This document shows, one piece after another, positions 1 to 7,011 of a stretch of DNA of 25,584 nucleotides; position 1 is the stretch's first letter; each line of letters starts with the position of its first letter. The notes under the pieces are model-generated. The model was not told where the DNA came from, did not search any database, and saw only the letters and a program-made list of their open reading frames with translations. The DNA lies in the IMG/VR virus record IMGVR_UViG_3300030060_007136, positions 1 through 25,584 of that record. One strand, 5' to 3'. The DNA is from a virus. Made by a program: the position numbers and the translations under genes.

Positions 1-662
1 GTTCGGGTGAGAGAAGTCACGTTGATCGTGTGGATGATTACAGAAGAAACTATATCTCAACACAAAAGTTATTGATTGCATGTCTTGATTATAAACCAAA
101 GTCCATAGTGTTTGCAAGTTCAGTATCAGTGTACGGTAATAAATCAGATGCAAGAGAAGAGGATAGACCAGAACCATTATCTAATTATGGTAGACACAAA
201 TTGATGGCAGAAAGATTGCTTAAGGATTATTGCGACTCTACAGGTGTCATGGGAACTTCTCTTAGATTATTCAATGTATACGGTGATGGGCAAGATGAAT
301 GGGATTTGCAACAGGGCATGGTGTCAATTTATGTGGCACTTGCTAAACAAGGTCACATACAAGTAAAAGGGTCTGGAAATAGAGTAAGAGATTTTGTGCA
401 CGTAGATGATGTTGTAGATGCTATAAATTCTGCTTTACATAGATGCAGTGGCAATACTTATGAAGAAATAAACATTGGATCAGGTATACCTCGCAAAGTT
501 TCAGAAGTTGTTGAAGCGATTGCAACCAAATACAATGCCACATATGAATATTTGAGTGAAAGAACTGCAGGTGACTCAGATTTTTCATATGCTAATATAT
601 TGAAGGCGGAAATTTTGTTAGATTATAGGGTAAAACATCATGATATTATTCACTGGTTGTAG
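1..662 (+). CDS. NAD-dependent sugar-nucleotide epimerase/dehydratase, 5' end outside window
   Basis: Extended short-chain dehydrogenase/reductase of the UDP-glucose 4-epimerase type, which would convert a nucleotide-activated sugar for glycan synthesis in the cytoplasm. The reading frame is open from base 3 with no start in view, so the NAD-binding Rossmann loop lies upstream. Visible family marks are SHVDR (about 15-29), the N..ST.KLL helix, the SSVSVYG strand (about 118-139) and the catalytic pair Y-G-R-H-K (YxxxK, about 186-200). Later come the substrate-binding R-x-F-NVYG and the RDFVHVDDVVDA block typical of GalE/RmlB-like enzymes. The C-terminus (DYRVKHHDIIHWL) is shorter than usual and its last 23 bases overlap the next gene, so it may have been clipped at a recombination junction. 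The fold is clear. The exact sugar is unknown. Confidence 0.88.
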   Translation, partial: SGERSHVDRVDDYRRNYISTQKLLIACLDYKPKSIVFASSVSVYGNKSDAREEDRPEPLSNYGRHKLMAERLLKDYCDSTGVMGTSLRLFNVYGDGQDEWDLQQGMVSIYVALAKQGHIQVKGSGNRVRDFVHVDDVVDAINSALHRCSGNTYEEINIGSGIPRKVSEVVEAIATKYNATYEYLSERTAGDSDFSYANILKAEILLDYRVKHHDIIHWL

Positions 663-1215
663 TATGACATGGGGAGATGAGTTAGAACACCGTCTCCAAG
701 ACAGATTTTCAAGATCTCATCCTAATATTGCTGAGTGTGGCATGTCAAATGACATGATGGTGATGAAAACTATTGAGTATATTGAGCAAAATCCTGACGT
801 AGAGTATGTTGTTGCTCAATTTTGTGTGCCAAGAAGGATAATGTATTACAAAAATGGTTGGAAAAACATAACTCCGTGGACAAAAACAACTGAGGCGAGA
901 GTATTTTACAAATATTTGGATTCACAAGAGTCAAGAATGATGAATTTATGGAAAAATGTGTATATTTTAGATCAATACCTAGGTGACATACCTCATTATT
1001 TTTGGAGATCTGGTGAAGAATCGGAAAAAAATATGAAAAATGACTGCATTTTTAAGAAATTGGTGCCTTGGAGTGATATGGTGACCTTGTATGACCTTAT
1101 TGGCACCCCAGATGGTAGTCCCCAAAACTACGTAACTGGTCACCCTAACAAACAAGGTCATGAATTGATCGCTCAACACCTCCAAGGCGTTGTCCCAAAC
1201 TCATTATACCACTGA
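640..1215 (+). CDS. SGNH-hydrolase-like protein, copy 1
   Basis: 191 residues. The N-terminus MILFTGCSMTWGDEL fits SGNH/GDSL block I with the candidate nucleophile Ser8. GMSND (34-38) fits block III (GxxN, Asn37), and GHPNKQGH (167-174) fits block V with His168. The Asp usually three residues before the block V His is Val here, so a classical triad is incomplete. Such enzymes remove or transfer acyl groups on sugars or lipids, but activity here is unproven. The start overlaps the epimerase stop by 23 bases, which suggests translational coupling. The 3' end overlaps the 3' end of the convergent sulfotransferase-like gene by 43 bases. The protein is a clear paralog of the one at 8355-8993, sharing GCSxTWGDEL, the DRFS segment, G-x-SND, ENLWKN/MNLWKN and GHP...GH. 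Confidence 0.7.
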   Translation: MILFTGCSMTWGDELEHRLQDRFSRSHPNIAECGMSNDMMVMKTIEYIEQNPDVEYVVAQFCVPRRIMYYKNGWKNITPWTKTTEARVFYKYLDSQESRMMNLWKNVYILDQYLGDIPHYFWRSGEESEKNMKNDCIFKKLVPWSDMVTLYDLIGTPDGSPQNYVTGHPNKQGHELIAQHLQGVVPNSLYH

Positions 1216-2084
1216 TCATAGTATTTTGCAAGGCATCTTCGTCCGAAACTCAAGTCATCATCTGATAAATCTTCCAAATCGGTGTTCCACTGACATTGAA
1301 GGTATTCATGTTTAGGTGCTTTTGTTCCCATTTCAGGATAATAGCAGTTAGGCCATAGGTTTTTGATGTCAAATTGTAAAAAATTGCTAAGTTTTGCTAA
1401 AGCGTCATTTTTCCCTCCCCATAAGTCCTCTGAGACAATGGGGTGTGTACTAAACACACCTCTGTATGTCTTATATCTCTTCACGTAGTCACAATTCAAC
1501 CCATAATCTCCCTTCATGAGATAATTTCTGAAGTAATCTTTAGATGACACATACTTTTTTTGCAACAACCAACTATTTTTATAATGATATGACAATTCTG
1601 AGTACAATCTCCTCACAGGATCTCTAAAAATTATTAGAATTTTAATTTTGAAGTGTTTTTTAAGGATTGGTGCAATCTTTTGTAGAAAAGATAGAGGTAA
1701 GAAAGCGTTACTATTAGAAAAATCGTGAACGTAAGAATACTCATGCTTTACTCTTTGATAATGTCTGGTATAATATTTGATATATGTGTCTAATGTTGGT
1801 TTCTGGTATAATTCATGTATCTCGTCAAGGTTCTTATGGAAAGCGTACTTGTTTTTCATACCATATGATTGTGGCATGACAGGAACCATGGAATCATTTA
1901 CTGCTTTTTCATACCAAGGTTTTCTCCACTCCCACGCATCTTGACTATATACATGAGATAGTAAATGGTCTTCTTTTAAGATACCTGTATGACTACATTT
2001 ATTAGCACATTGTAAAGTAAGATGCAAAGGACTCGTAGCACTCCAACCAGTACCAGCACCAATGATCAAAGGAGTCTTAAACAT
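1173..2084 (-). CDS. Sulfotransferase-like protein, inverted paralog A
   Basis: 303 residues and the only minus-strand gene in the window. It shares all blocks of the local family. These are an N-terminal loop GAGTGWSATSPLHLTL (9-24) in the place of the 5'-phosphosulfate-binding loop, DFSNSN (121-126), and FRDPVRRLYS (153-162), which matches the 3'-phosphate-binding motif RDPxxRxxS of PAPS-dependent sulfotransferases. EDLW replaces the MEEFW of its paralogs, and the C-terminal block YPEMGTKAPKHEYL...QW is kept. The product would transfer sulfate from PAPS to a sugar or other acceptor in the cytoplasm. The loop lacks the Lys or Arg that usually contacts the phosphosulfate, so activity is uncertain. 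The stop overlaps the SGNH-like gene by 43 bases. The start lies 24 bases from the favoured start of the divergent oxygenase gene. No Shine-Dalgarno sequence is obvious. Confidence 0.75.
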   Translation of the reverse strand: MFKTPLIIGAGTGWSATSPLHLTLQCANKCSHTGILKEDHLLSHVYSQDAWEWRKPWYEKAVNDSMVPVMPQSYGMKNKYAFHKNLDEIHELYQKPTLDTYIKYYTRHYQRVKHEYSYVHDFSNSNAFLPLSFLQKIAPILKKHFKIKILIIFRDPVRRLYSELSYHYKNSWLLQKKYVSSKDYFRNYLMKGDYGLNCDYVKRYKTYRGVFSTHPIVSEDLWGGKNDALAKLSNFLQFDIKNLWPNCYYPEMGTKAPKHEYLQCQWNTDLEDLSDDDLSFGRRCLAKYYDQWYNEFGTTPWRC

Positions 2085-2108
2085 ATAAAGGAACCATGGG
2101 AATATATT

Positions 2109-2711
2109 ATGATAGAAAATTTCCTATCTCCAGAGAGATGGAATGCTATTAAGAATTTAGCAGAGATAGAACTTGAAAATTACTATAGTTGGATTGAGTC
2201 AAAAGATGATAAAGTATATTTTAATAAAGCAAATAAATCAAGAAACAAATATGTCTTTTATCCAGAAGAAGACATAATACCAGAGGTAAATGATTTATTC
2301 TTTGATTTTGATTTGCCACATAGAGGTTATACAGGTAAGTTAGGAAAAATTGTACACTGGGCGATAGCACCCCCTGATTGGTATTATCCTACACACATAG
2401 ACAATAGATCTAGAATCAGCACCTCAATCTTATATGTCAGTCCAGATGAAAGTGATGGAACTGTCATAGCAAAAAATCCAAGTATCAATGATTTGGGAGA
2501 TCATGAAGCAGCAAATCAAAAAGACACATATAACTATAAAACAGATTGGAAACCAAATTCTTTGATGTTTCACAATCCTATACCAAACGTATCATGGCAT
2601 GCAATAAGAAATACCACTGATAAACCTAGAGTTACACTCAATACTTTTATAGTGCAACCAGATTTAGTTTCAAAAGGCAGATGCTACAGTGATCACATCT
2701 TGAATATATGA
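2109..2711 (+). CDS. 2OG-Fe(II) oxygenase-like protein (prolyl-4-hydroxylase/Rps23 type)
   Basis: With the ATG at 2109 the protein has 200 residues. HID (His96, Asp98) after WYYPT fits the HxD iron-binding motif. The distal His164 in SWHAIRNTT and Arg174 in PRVTLN fit the second iron ligand and the 2-oxoglutarate-binding Arg. The start MIENFLSPERW is the usual opening helix of phage and bacterial oxygenases of this fold. The substrate may be a sugar, peptide or lipid and cannot be read from sequence. The frame stays open upstream to an ATG at 2022, and the preceding residues PWEYI resemble the strand that normally comes before the D/ENFL motif. The true start may therefore lie upstream, inside the antisense paralog A gene. 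The stop overlaps the next ATG as ATGA. Confidence 0.72.
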   Translation: MIENFLSPERWNAIKNLAEIELENYYSWIESKDDKVYFNKANKSRNKYVFYPEEDIIPEVNDLFFDFDLPHRGYTGKLGKIVHWAIAPPDWYYPTHIDNRSRISTSILYVSPDESDGTVIAKNPSINDLGDHEAANQKDTYNYKTDWKPNSLMFHNPIPNVSWHAIRNTTDKPRVTLNTFIVQPDLVSKGRCYSDHILNI

Positions 2712-3622
2712 AACCAACCTTGTTGTTGTTTGGTGGCATAGGTTTCTGTGCAACCACACCGCTTTATTATACACTTTGTTGGGATAACAAATACGCACAC
2801 GGTGGTCATTGTAAAGAGACAGAATATTTTCGTGTAATTGAAAATAACAAATTAGTAAAAAGATTTCTTAGACAACAAGAAAAAGACTTAAGAAATAAAC
2901 CACCAATACTATGCAGTAATTCACCATATGTAAAATTTAATGGTGAAGAATTTTTTTGTAAAGACATATCCATTGAAAGGTACATTGATTATTTCTTGAC
3001 TCATTGGAATCATATAAAAAAAGATGGTTATCATGCAGTATGTGATCTTTCAAATGCTAACATGGATGTTTCATCGCAATTACTGGAAAGGATAAGAGAT
3101 CAGATACAAAAACACTTTGTAATCAAGTGGCTTATGATAGTACGAGATCCAATAAGAAGATCATTTTCTGTATCAAATAGGTTGACTCAAAATTACACTG
3201 CTAATGAGTGGTTTCATGGTCTTGACGCTCTGCAACATTTTAAAATATCATGTAAAAATCCTTTTCTACCAGACATATACTGTGATTATGTTGGAAGATT
3301 TGAAAAGATTGAAAAAATTTTTGGTAAAGGACAAATAATTGTTATGGAGGAATTTTTTGACAAAAACTCTAAAAGACACTCGAAGTCTGTTGATGATTTG
3401 TCAAAATATCTTGATTATAAAATAGAAAAAATACATGAAAATGTTTACACTCCTGATATGGGTTCAAAAGCACCACATCTCAAATACCTAAGGGATCAAT
3501 GGTCGTCTGATGTTATAGATATGGATGAAGACACCTATCAATATGCTATGTCTCATATGAAACATATATACGACGATTATAAAAATAAATTTGGGTATAT
3601 TCCAGAAGAGTGGGGTCAATGA
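2708..3622 (+). CDS. Sulfotransferase-like protein, paralog B
   Basis: 304 residues. It starts MKPTLLLFGGIGFCATTPLYYTL, where residues 9-18 stand in the place of the PAPS 5'-phosphosulfate loop. NKYAHGGHCKE follows and is almost identical in paralog C. Then come DLSNAN, VRDPIRRSFS (RDPIRR at 146-151, the 3'-phosphate-binding type motif), MEEFF (from 213), and the C-terminal block IHENVYTPDMGSKAPH...LRDQW. Length and motif order match small bacterial carbohydrate sulfotransferases. Start and stop are both coupled to neighbours by ATGA overlaps, so the gene sits in a single polycistron. The product is probably a cytoplasmic transferase acting on a phage- or host-made glycan. The acceptor is unknown, and the basic residue expected in the first loop is absent. 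Confidence 0.75.
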   Translation: MKPTLLLFGGIGFCATTPLYYTLCWDNKYAHGGHCKETEYFRVIENNKLVKRFLRQQEKDLRNKPPILCSNSPYVKFNGEEFFCKDISIERYIDYFLTHWNHIKKDGYHAVCDLSNANMDVSSQLLERIRDQIQKHFVIKWLMIVRDPIRRSFSVSNRLTQNYTANEWFHGLDALQHFKISCKNPFLPDIYCDYVGRFEKIEKIFGKGQIIVMEEFFDKNSKRHSKSVDDLSKYLDYKIEKIHENVYTPDMGSKAPHLKYLRDQWSSDVIDMDEDTYQYAMSHMKHIYDDYKNKFGYIPEEWGQ

Positions 3623-4557
3623 AACCAATTTTATTATTGAATGCTGGTGTGGCGTTCTCTGCTACATCACCTTTACATTACACACTTGGGTGGGACAACA
3701 AATACGCTCACACAGGACACTGTAAAGAACATCATTACCTTTACATTTTGGAGAGTGACGACAGACATGCAAAACGTGAGTTTCTACACGAAAAAAGACA
3801 AAAAGCAAATGACAAGAAACCTATTATACTAGGTCCTGATTCAGAGTACGTTAAATTCAAAGGTGATTATTTTTTCAATCCTGATAACTCAATTGATAAT
3901 TATATAAAGTATTATCTAGAGCATTACGACAATATAAAAGATGACTACAAGGCAGTTGCTGATTTTTCCAACAGTAACGCCATATTGTCAGAGAAGTTTA
4001 TGAATAGTATCAAACCTAAATTACTTGAGAACTTTGATGTGAAAGTAATAATGGTTTTTAGAGATCCAATAAGAAGGTTGTGGTCTGTATCTAATGTAAT
4101 TGTCAATAATTGGAAAACATTGAAAAAAAATAAGAGCAAAAGAAAACACTCAAGCACTAATTGGAATATAGAACCTGAGAATGTTATAGATTATATCAAG
4201 ATGTGTGTTGGTGGTAAACTTGAACCAAATGCATACTATCACGACATACTAAGGAGACACAGAAATGTCTGGGGTAGAGATAATGTACATCCGATTATCA
4301 TGGAGGAGTTCTGGGCAGGTGATACACAACCACTTGAAGACTTCTTAGAATTTCCCCTCCCAAAAATACATGAGAATGTTTATTATCCTGATATGGGATC
4401 TAAAGCACCCCACTATGATTATCTAAAAGATCAATGGCAATCAGATACTGAGGATATCACTAAAGATTTGTATGAGTATTGTCTTGGTAAGATAAAATAC
4501 ATTTACGATGAATTTGTGTTGGAATATGGGCGTATGCCTGAGGCGTGGATGCGGTGA
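3619..4557 (+). CDS. Sulfotransferase-like protein, paralog C
   Basis: 312 residues from the ATG at 3619. A GTG at 3610 is in frame, but the paralogs all begin at M/V-K-P, and the ATG at 3619 gives an ATGA overlap with the previous stop. Motifs in order are LNAGVAFSATSPLHYTL, NKYAHTGHCKE, ADFSNSN, FRDPIRRLWS (RDPIRR at 148-153), MEEFW, then IHENVYYPDMGSKAPH and LKDQWQSD. It is closest by eye to paralog B at both ends. It carries a lysine-rich stretch of its own (KKNKSKRKHSS, near residues 170-180) just after the RDP motif, where sulfotransferases hold acceptor-binding loops, which suggests a different acceptor. The function call rests on motif order. The first loop again lacks Lys or Arg. Confidence 0.75.
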   Translation: MKPILLLNAGVAFSATSPLHYTLGWDNKYAHTGHCKEHHYLYILESDDRHAKREFLHEKRQKANDKKPIILGPDSEYVKFKGDYFFNPDNSIDNYIKYYLEHYDNIKDDYKAVADFSNSNAILSEKFMNSIKPKLLENFDVKVIMVFRDPIRRLWSVSNVIVNNWKTLKKNKSKRKHSSTNWNIEPENVIDYIKMCVGGKLEPNAYYHDILRRHRNVWGRDNVHPIIMEEFWAGDTQPLEDFLEFPLPKIHENVYYPDMGSKAPHYDYLKDQWQSDTEDITKDLYEYCLGKIKYIYDEFVLEYGRMPEAWMR

Positions 4558-5447
4558 AACCAATACTACATATCAATGCAGGTGTGGGATGGTCTGCAAC
4601 TAAACCCCTTTGTTATACATTAGAACAAATTGGATACTGTCACAGAGGAGAAACAACAGAGAGTAATATTTTGTACTATCTCTATGAAAGAATGTACAAA
4701 CCTGTTCATGCAAGATATTACTGGCATACAGAGCATAAGCATAGGGGATATAAATTTGTATTAAAGAATACGACGCTTGATTGGTATATCACATACATGA
4801 AGGAGAGAGTGAAGGATGGATATAGAGGTGTCAGTGATTTTTCTAATAGTAATGGTGATTTGCCAAAAAACTTTTTGAAGCAAATAGCACCAAGATTGCA
4901 AGAAGAGTTTGATGTGCGTGTGACTATGATATGGAGACATCCAGTAAGAAGGTCTTACTCACAAATATCAAATTGGTATAAGCATATGACCAATAATGAC
5001 AATGCTCCAAAAGAATGGAAGATAAGAGATCCAGAAAAAGCAAAGCAATGGCAAATGATAAAGGAGACATACCCAGATAGTATTTCATATTGGAGGAGTC
5101 AACTTATCAAACCCTCTCGTTTCTTTGTACCAGACTACGTGTCTAATTTTGAGGCGTGGAACGTATTTGATAATGTATACGCTGTAATAATGGAAGAAGC
5201 ATGGCATGACCCATCAGCACTATCAGATTTTATTGGACATAAGATCGATAAGATGCATGCCAACGTATATTACCCAGAGAGAGGAACAAAAAGACCAGAG
5301 ATAAAAGGTTTGAGAGATCAATGGAGTTCTGATATGCAAGATTTATCAAAAGATGATTTGCAAGAAGGTAGGAGGAGACTGAATTTTGTGTATGAAAATT
5401 TCAAGAAAAAATTTGGATATATACCTTATCAATGGGAATTATCATGA
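4554..5447 (+). CDS. Sulfotransferase-like protein, paralog D
   Basis: 297 residues from the GTG at 4554, chosen because it overlaps the previous stop as GTGA and yields VKPILHINAGVGWSATKPLCYTL, matching its paralogs. An in-frame GTG at 4545 would add three residues. The family blocks are present: SDFSNSN, WRHPVRRSYS (from residue 127), MEEAW, then MHANVYYPERGTKRPE and LRDQWSSD. The Asp of the RDPxRR motif is His here, while both flanking Arg and the Ser stay. This paralog alone has a Lys in the N-terminal loop (SATKPL), where a PAPS-binding Lys would be plausible. The stop overlaps the ATG of a 30-codon micro-ORF. Confidence 0.74.
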   Translation: MKPILHINAGVGWSATKPLCYTLEQIGYCHRGETTESNILYYLYERMYKPVHARYYWHTEHKHRGYKFVLKNTTLDWYITYMKERVKDGYRGVSDFSNSNGDLPKNFLKQIAPRLQEEFDVRVTMIWRHPVRRSYSQISNWYKHMTNNDNAPKEWKIRDPEKAKQWQMIKETYPDSISYWRSQLIKPSRFFVPDYVSNFEAWNVFDNVYAVIMEEAWHDPSALSDFIGHKIDKMHANVYYPERGTKRPEIKGLRDQWSSDMQDLSKDDLQEGRRRLNFVYENFKKKFGYIPYQWELS

Positions 5448-5536
5448 AAAGATTATGGGAATGGATCAAGGGAGAATATAAACTTTGGAAATTGCGTCGT
5501 CAAGATCCTTACATATATGAAGACGATGAAGACTAA
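5444..5536 (+). CDS. Micro-protein of 30 residues between sulfotransferase-like genes
   Basis: A short frame whose ATG overlaps the TGA of paralog D as ATGA, the same coupling used by the real genes around it. The peptide begins MKRLWEWIKG, a basic Trp-rich amphipathic segment, continues with KLWKLRRQDP, and ends in an acidic tail, YIYEDDED. The stop falls 11 to 20 bases inside the following gene, depending on which ATG that gene uses. Without this ORF the span between paralog D and the next gene would be a 69-base gap in an otherwise gapless operon. I do not recognise a function. A membrane-surface or partner-binding peptide is possible. The evidence is context and composition only. Confidence 0.5.
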   Translation: MKRLWEWIKGEYKLWKLRRQDPYIYEDDED

Positions 5537-6032
5537 ACCACTATTCATTTTGTGTGGTGCTGCTCATTATGGAAAGGTAGGAAAAATTGATCCTCTTTAT
5601 TTTCTTTTATCAGAAAAAAAGATTTGTCAGGGTAGGCATCTTGAGTCATACAATTGGATAGAGACTTTTGGTAAGACTTTGTATAAATGCGATGCTTTGG
5701 GTAAAATATTCACTAATCGCACAGATGGTGAAAAAGACCCACCCACAATAAAAAAGTACGTTGATGTTTACAGGACTTATTGTGATGCGATTTATCCTGT
5801 CTATAAAGGAGTAATAGAAAATACACTACACACTTCTTCTTTTATAACATTGACACATGATTTCATAGATCAATTATATACTGAACTCAAACCACATTTC
5901 AGAGTAAAAGGTTTAGTGGTGTATACTGAAGAGTATGAACGAGTCTTTGAAAAATATAATGCACACTTTCCAACATTCGCTGTCAATCCATATAAAATTA
6001 ATCAAGAATTATGGGATTTTTTGAGTGAGTAA
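5517..6032 (+). CDS. Half-length, divergent sulfotransferase paralog E
   Basis: 171 residues, covering only the N-terminal half of the family fold. The opening KPLFILCGAAHYGKVGKIDPLYFLL aligns with the LLLxGxGxSATxPLxYTL loop of the other copies but loses its SAT core. The segment LKPHFRVKGLVVY aligns with the strand before the RDP motif in the paralogs. At that place the sequence is TEEYER (137-142) instead of RDPIRR, and the DFSNSN block is also gone. Everything after that block (MEEFW, MGSKAP, DQW) is missing. Catalysis is therefore unlikely. It may be a decaying copy or a non-catalytic partner. The frame is intact and overlaps the next gene by 8 bases, which argues for some selection. Start is ATG 5517 or ATG 5526; the latter fits the MKxKP pattern of the family slightly better. 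Confidence 0.6.
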   Translation: MKTMKTKPLFILCGAAHYGKVGKIDPLYFLLSEKKICQGRHLESYNWIETFGKTLYKCDALGKIFTNRTDGEKDPPTIKKYVDVYRTYCDAIYPVYKGVIENTLHTSSFITLTHDFIDQLYTELKPHFRVKGLVVYTEEYERVFEKYNAHFPTFAVNPYKINQELWDFLSE

Positions 6033-7011
6033 AATACCTTTGTTATTGTTCTGTGGATGGGGTCACTCTGCATCAACACCTTTTTATTATACTCTTGCCT
6101 TAGATAATAAGTATTGTCACGCAGGTCACAAAAAAGAAATAGGATATCTCACGGAGTTAGAGAATTACGAATTCTTTGGTAAAGACATGTGGATCGGTTG
6201 TCATACAGATCCATATGATAGATTGCTTGGAGACAGTAAACATCTTTGGGATGTTCCTGAGATATTAGATCGACACTCACCTTATAATAAACATAGTGAG
6301 GATTTTATAAGAGATTGGATATCACCACCACCTAGTATAGAGAAGTACATAGATTACATGCTTATTCATTATGAAAGTATAAGGAATGACTATAAAGCAG
6401 TAGCTGATTTTGCAAATTCAAATGGTTGGTTAAGAAAATCGTTTCTTGATAAGTATGCACCAATCTTAAACGAAGTATTCGATGTAAAATGTATATTTGT
6501 GTGTAGAGATCCTGTCTATAGATCATACTCTGATTTTAGTGCAAAGTTTACAGGTAATGATCCTAGTGGTAGACTATTAAAGAAAGGACAACTATACCCC
6601 GACATGCCTTTAGACAAACACTATGAACACATTTATGATATGTTTATGGGTGAATTGAAAAAAAGTTGCACAAGATTTTATGTAGATTTTTTCACAAAAT
6701 TTACAAAATATTTTGACACTATGCAAATTGTGATGGAAGAGTTTTGGGAACCTGAATTGCATGATGAACAAATAGAAAAATTATCAACCTTTTTAGATTA
6801 CCCAATAAAAAAAATTCATGAGAATTTATTTTGGCCAAGAAAAACCATGAATAAACATGAGCATCTCAAAGATCAATGGGGGGCAGTGGAAGAACCCATA
6901 ACAGAGGAGTTATATAATCATGGTAGAAGAGAACTAAGTTTTGTTTACACTCAGTGGGTGAACACTCATGGGTCATTACCAAAAGTGTGGGGGGTTTATG
7001 ATAGGGTTTAG
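6025..7011 (+). CDS. Sulfotransferase-like protein, paralog F
   Basis: 328 residues, the longest copy, starting at a GTG that overlaps the stop of paralog E by 8 bases. Motifs are LLLFCGWGHSASTPFYYTL, NKYCHAGHKKE (as in B and C), ADFANSN, CRDPVYRSYS (RDPVYR at 161-166), MEEFW, then IHENLFWPRKTMNKHEHL and LKDQW. Extra length lies between residues 45 and 100, a region rich in Asp, His and Trp, where the paralogs also differ most. That pattern fits acceptor-specific loops on a shared nucleotide-binding core. The second Arg-neighbour of the RDP motif is Tyr (RDPVYR) rather than Arg. The last 14 bases overlap the favoured start of the carbamoyltransferase. Confidence 0.74.
   Translation: MSKIPLLLFCGWGHSASTPFYYTLALDNKYCHAGHKKEIGYLTELENYEFFGKDMWIGCHTDPYDRLLGDSKHLWDVPEILDRHSPYNKHSEDFIRDWISPPPSIEKYIDYMLIHYESIRNDYKAVADFANSNGWLRKSFLDKYAPILNEVFDVKCIFVCRDPVYRSYSDFSAKFTGNDPSGRLLKKGQLYPDMPLDKHYEHIYDMFMGELKKSCTRFYVDFFTKFTKYFDTMQIVMEEFWEPELHDEQIEKLSTFLDYPIKKIHENLFWPRKTMNKHEHLKDQWGAVEEPITEELYNHGRRELSFVYTQWVNTHGSLPKVWGVYDRV

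Noticed and set aside
979-1185. Minus-strand ORF of 68 codons inside the SGNH-like gene
   Set aside because: Shadow frame of a well-supported + strand gene. Its composition is not protein-like and it overlaps the end of paralog A.
2096-2152. ATG at 2096 with AAGGA just upstream
   Set aside because: It is out of frame with the oxygenase and stops after 18 codons. The frame 0 translation before 2109 looks like the family N-terminus, so no frameshift is needed.
3619-4557. Using the GTG at 3610 as start of paralog C
   Set aside because: The ATG at 3619 matches the MKP start of its paralog B and gives the ATGA overlap used throughout the array.
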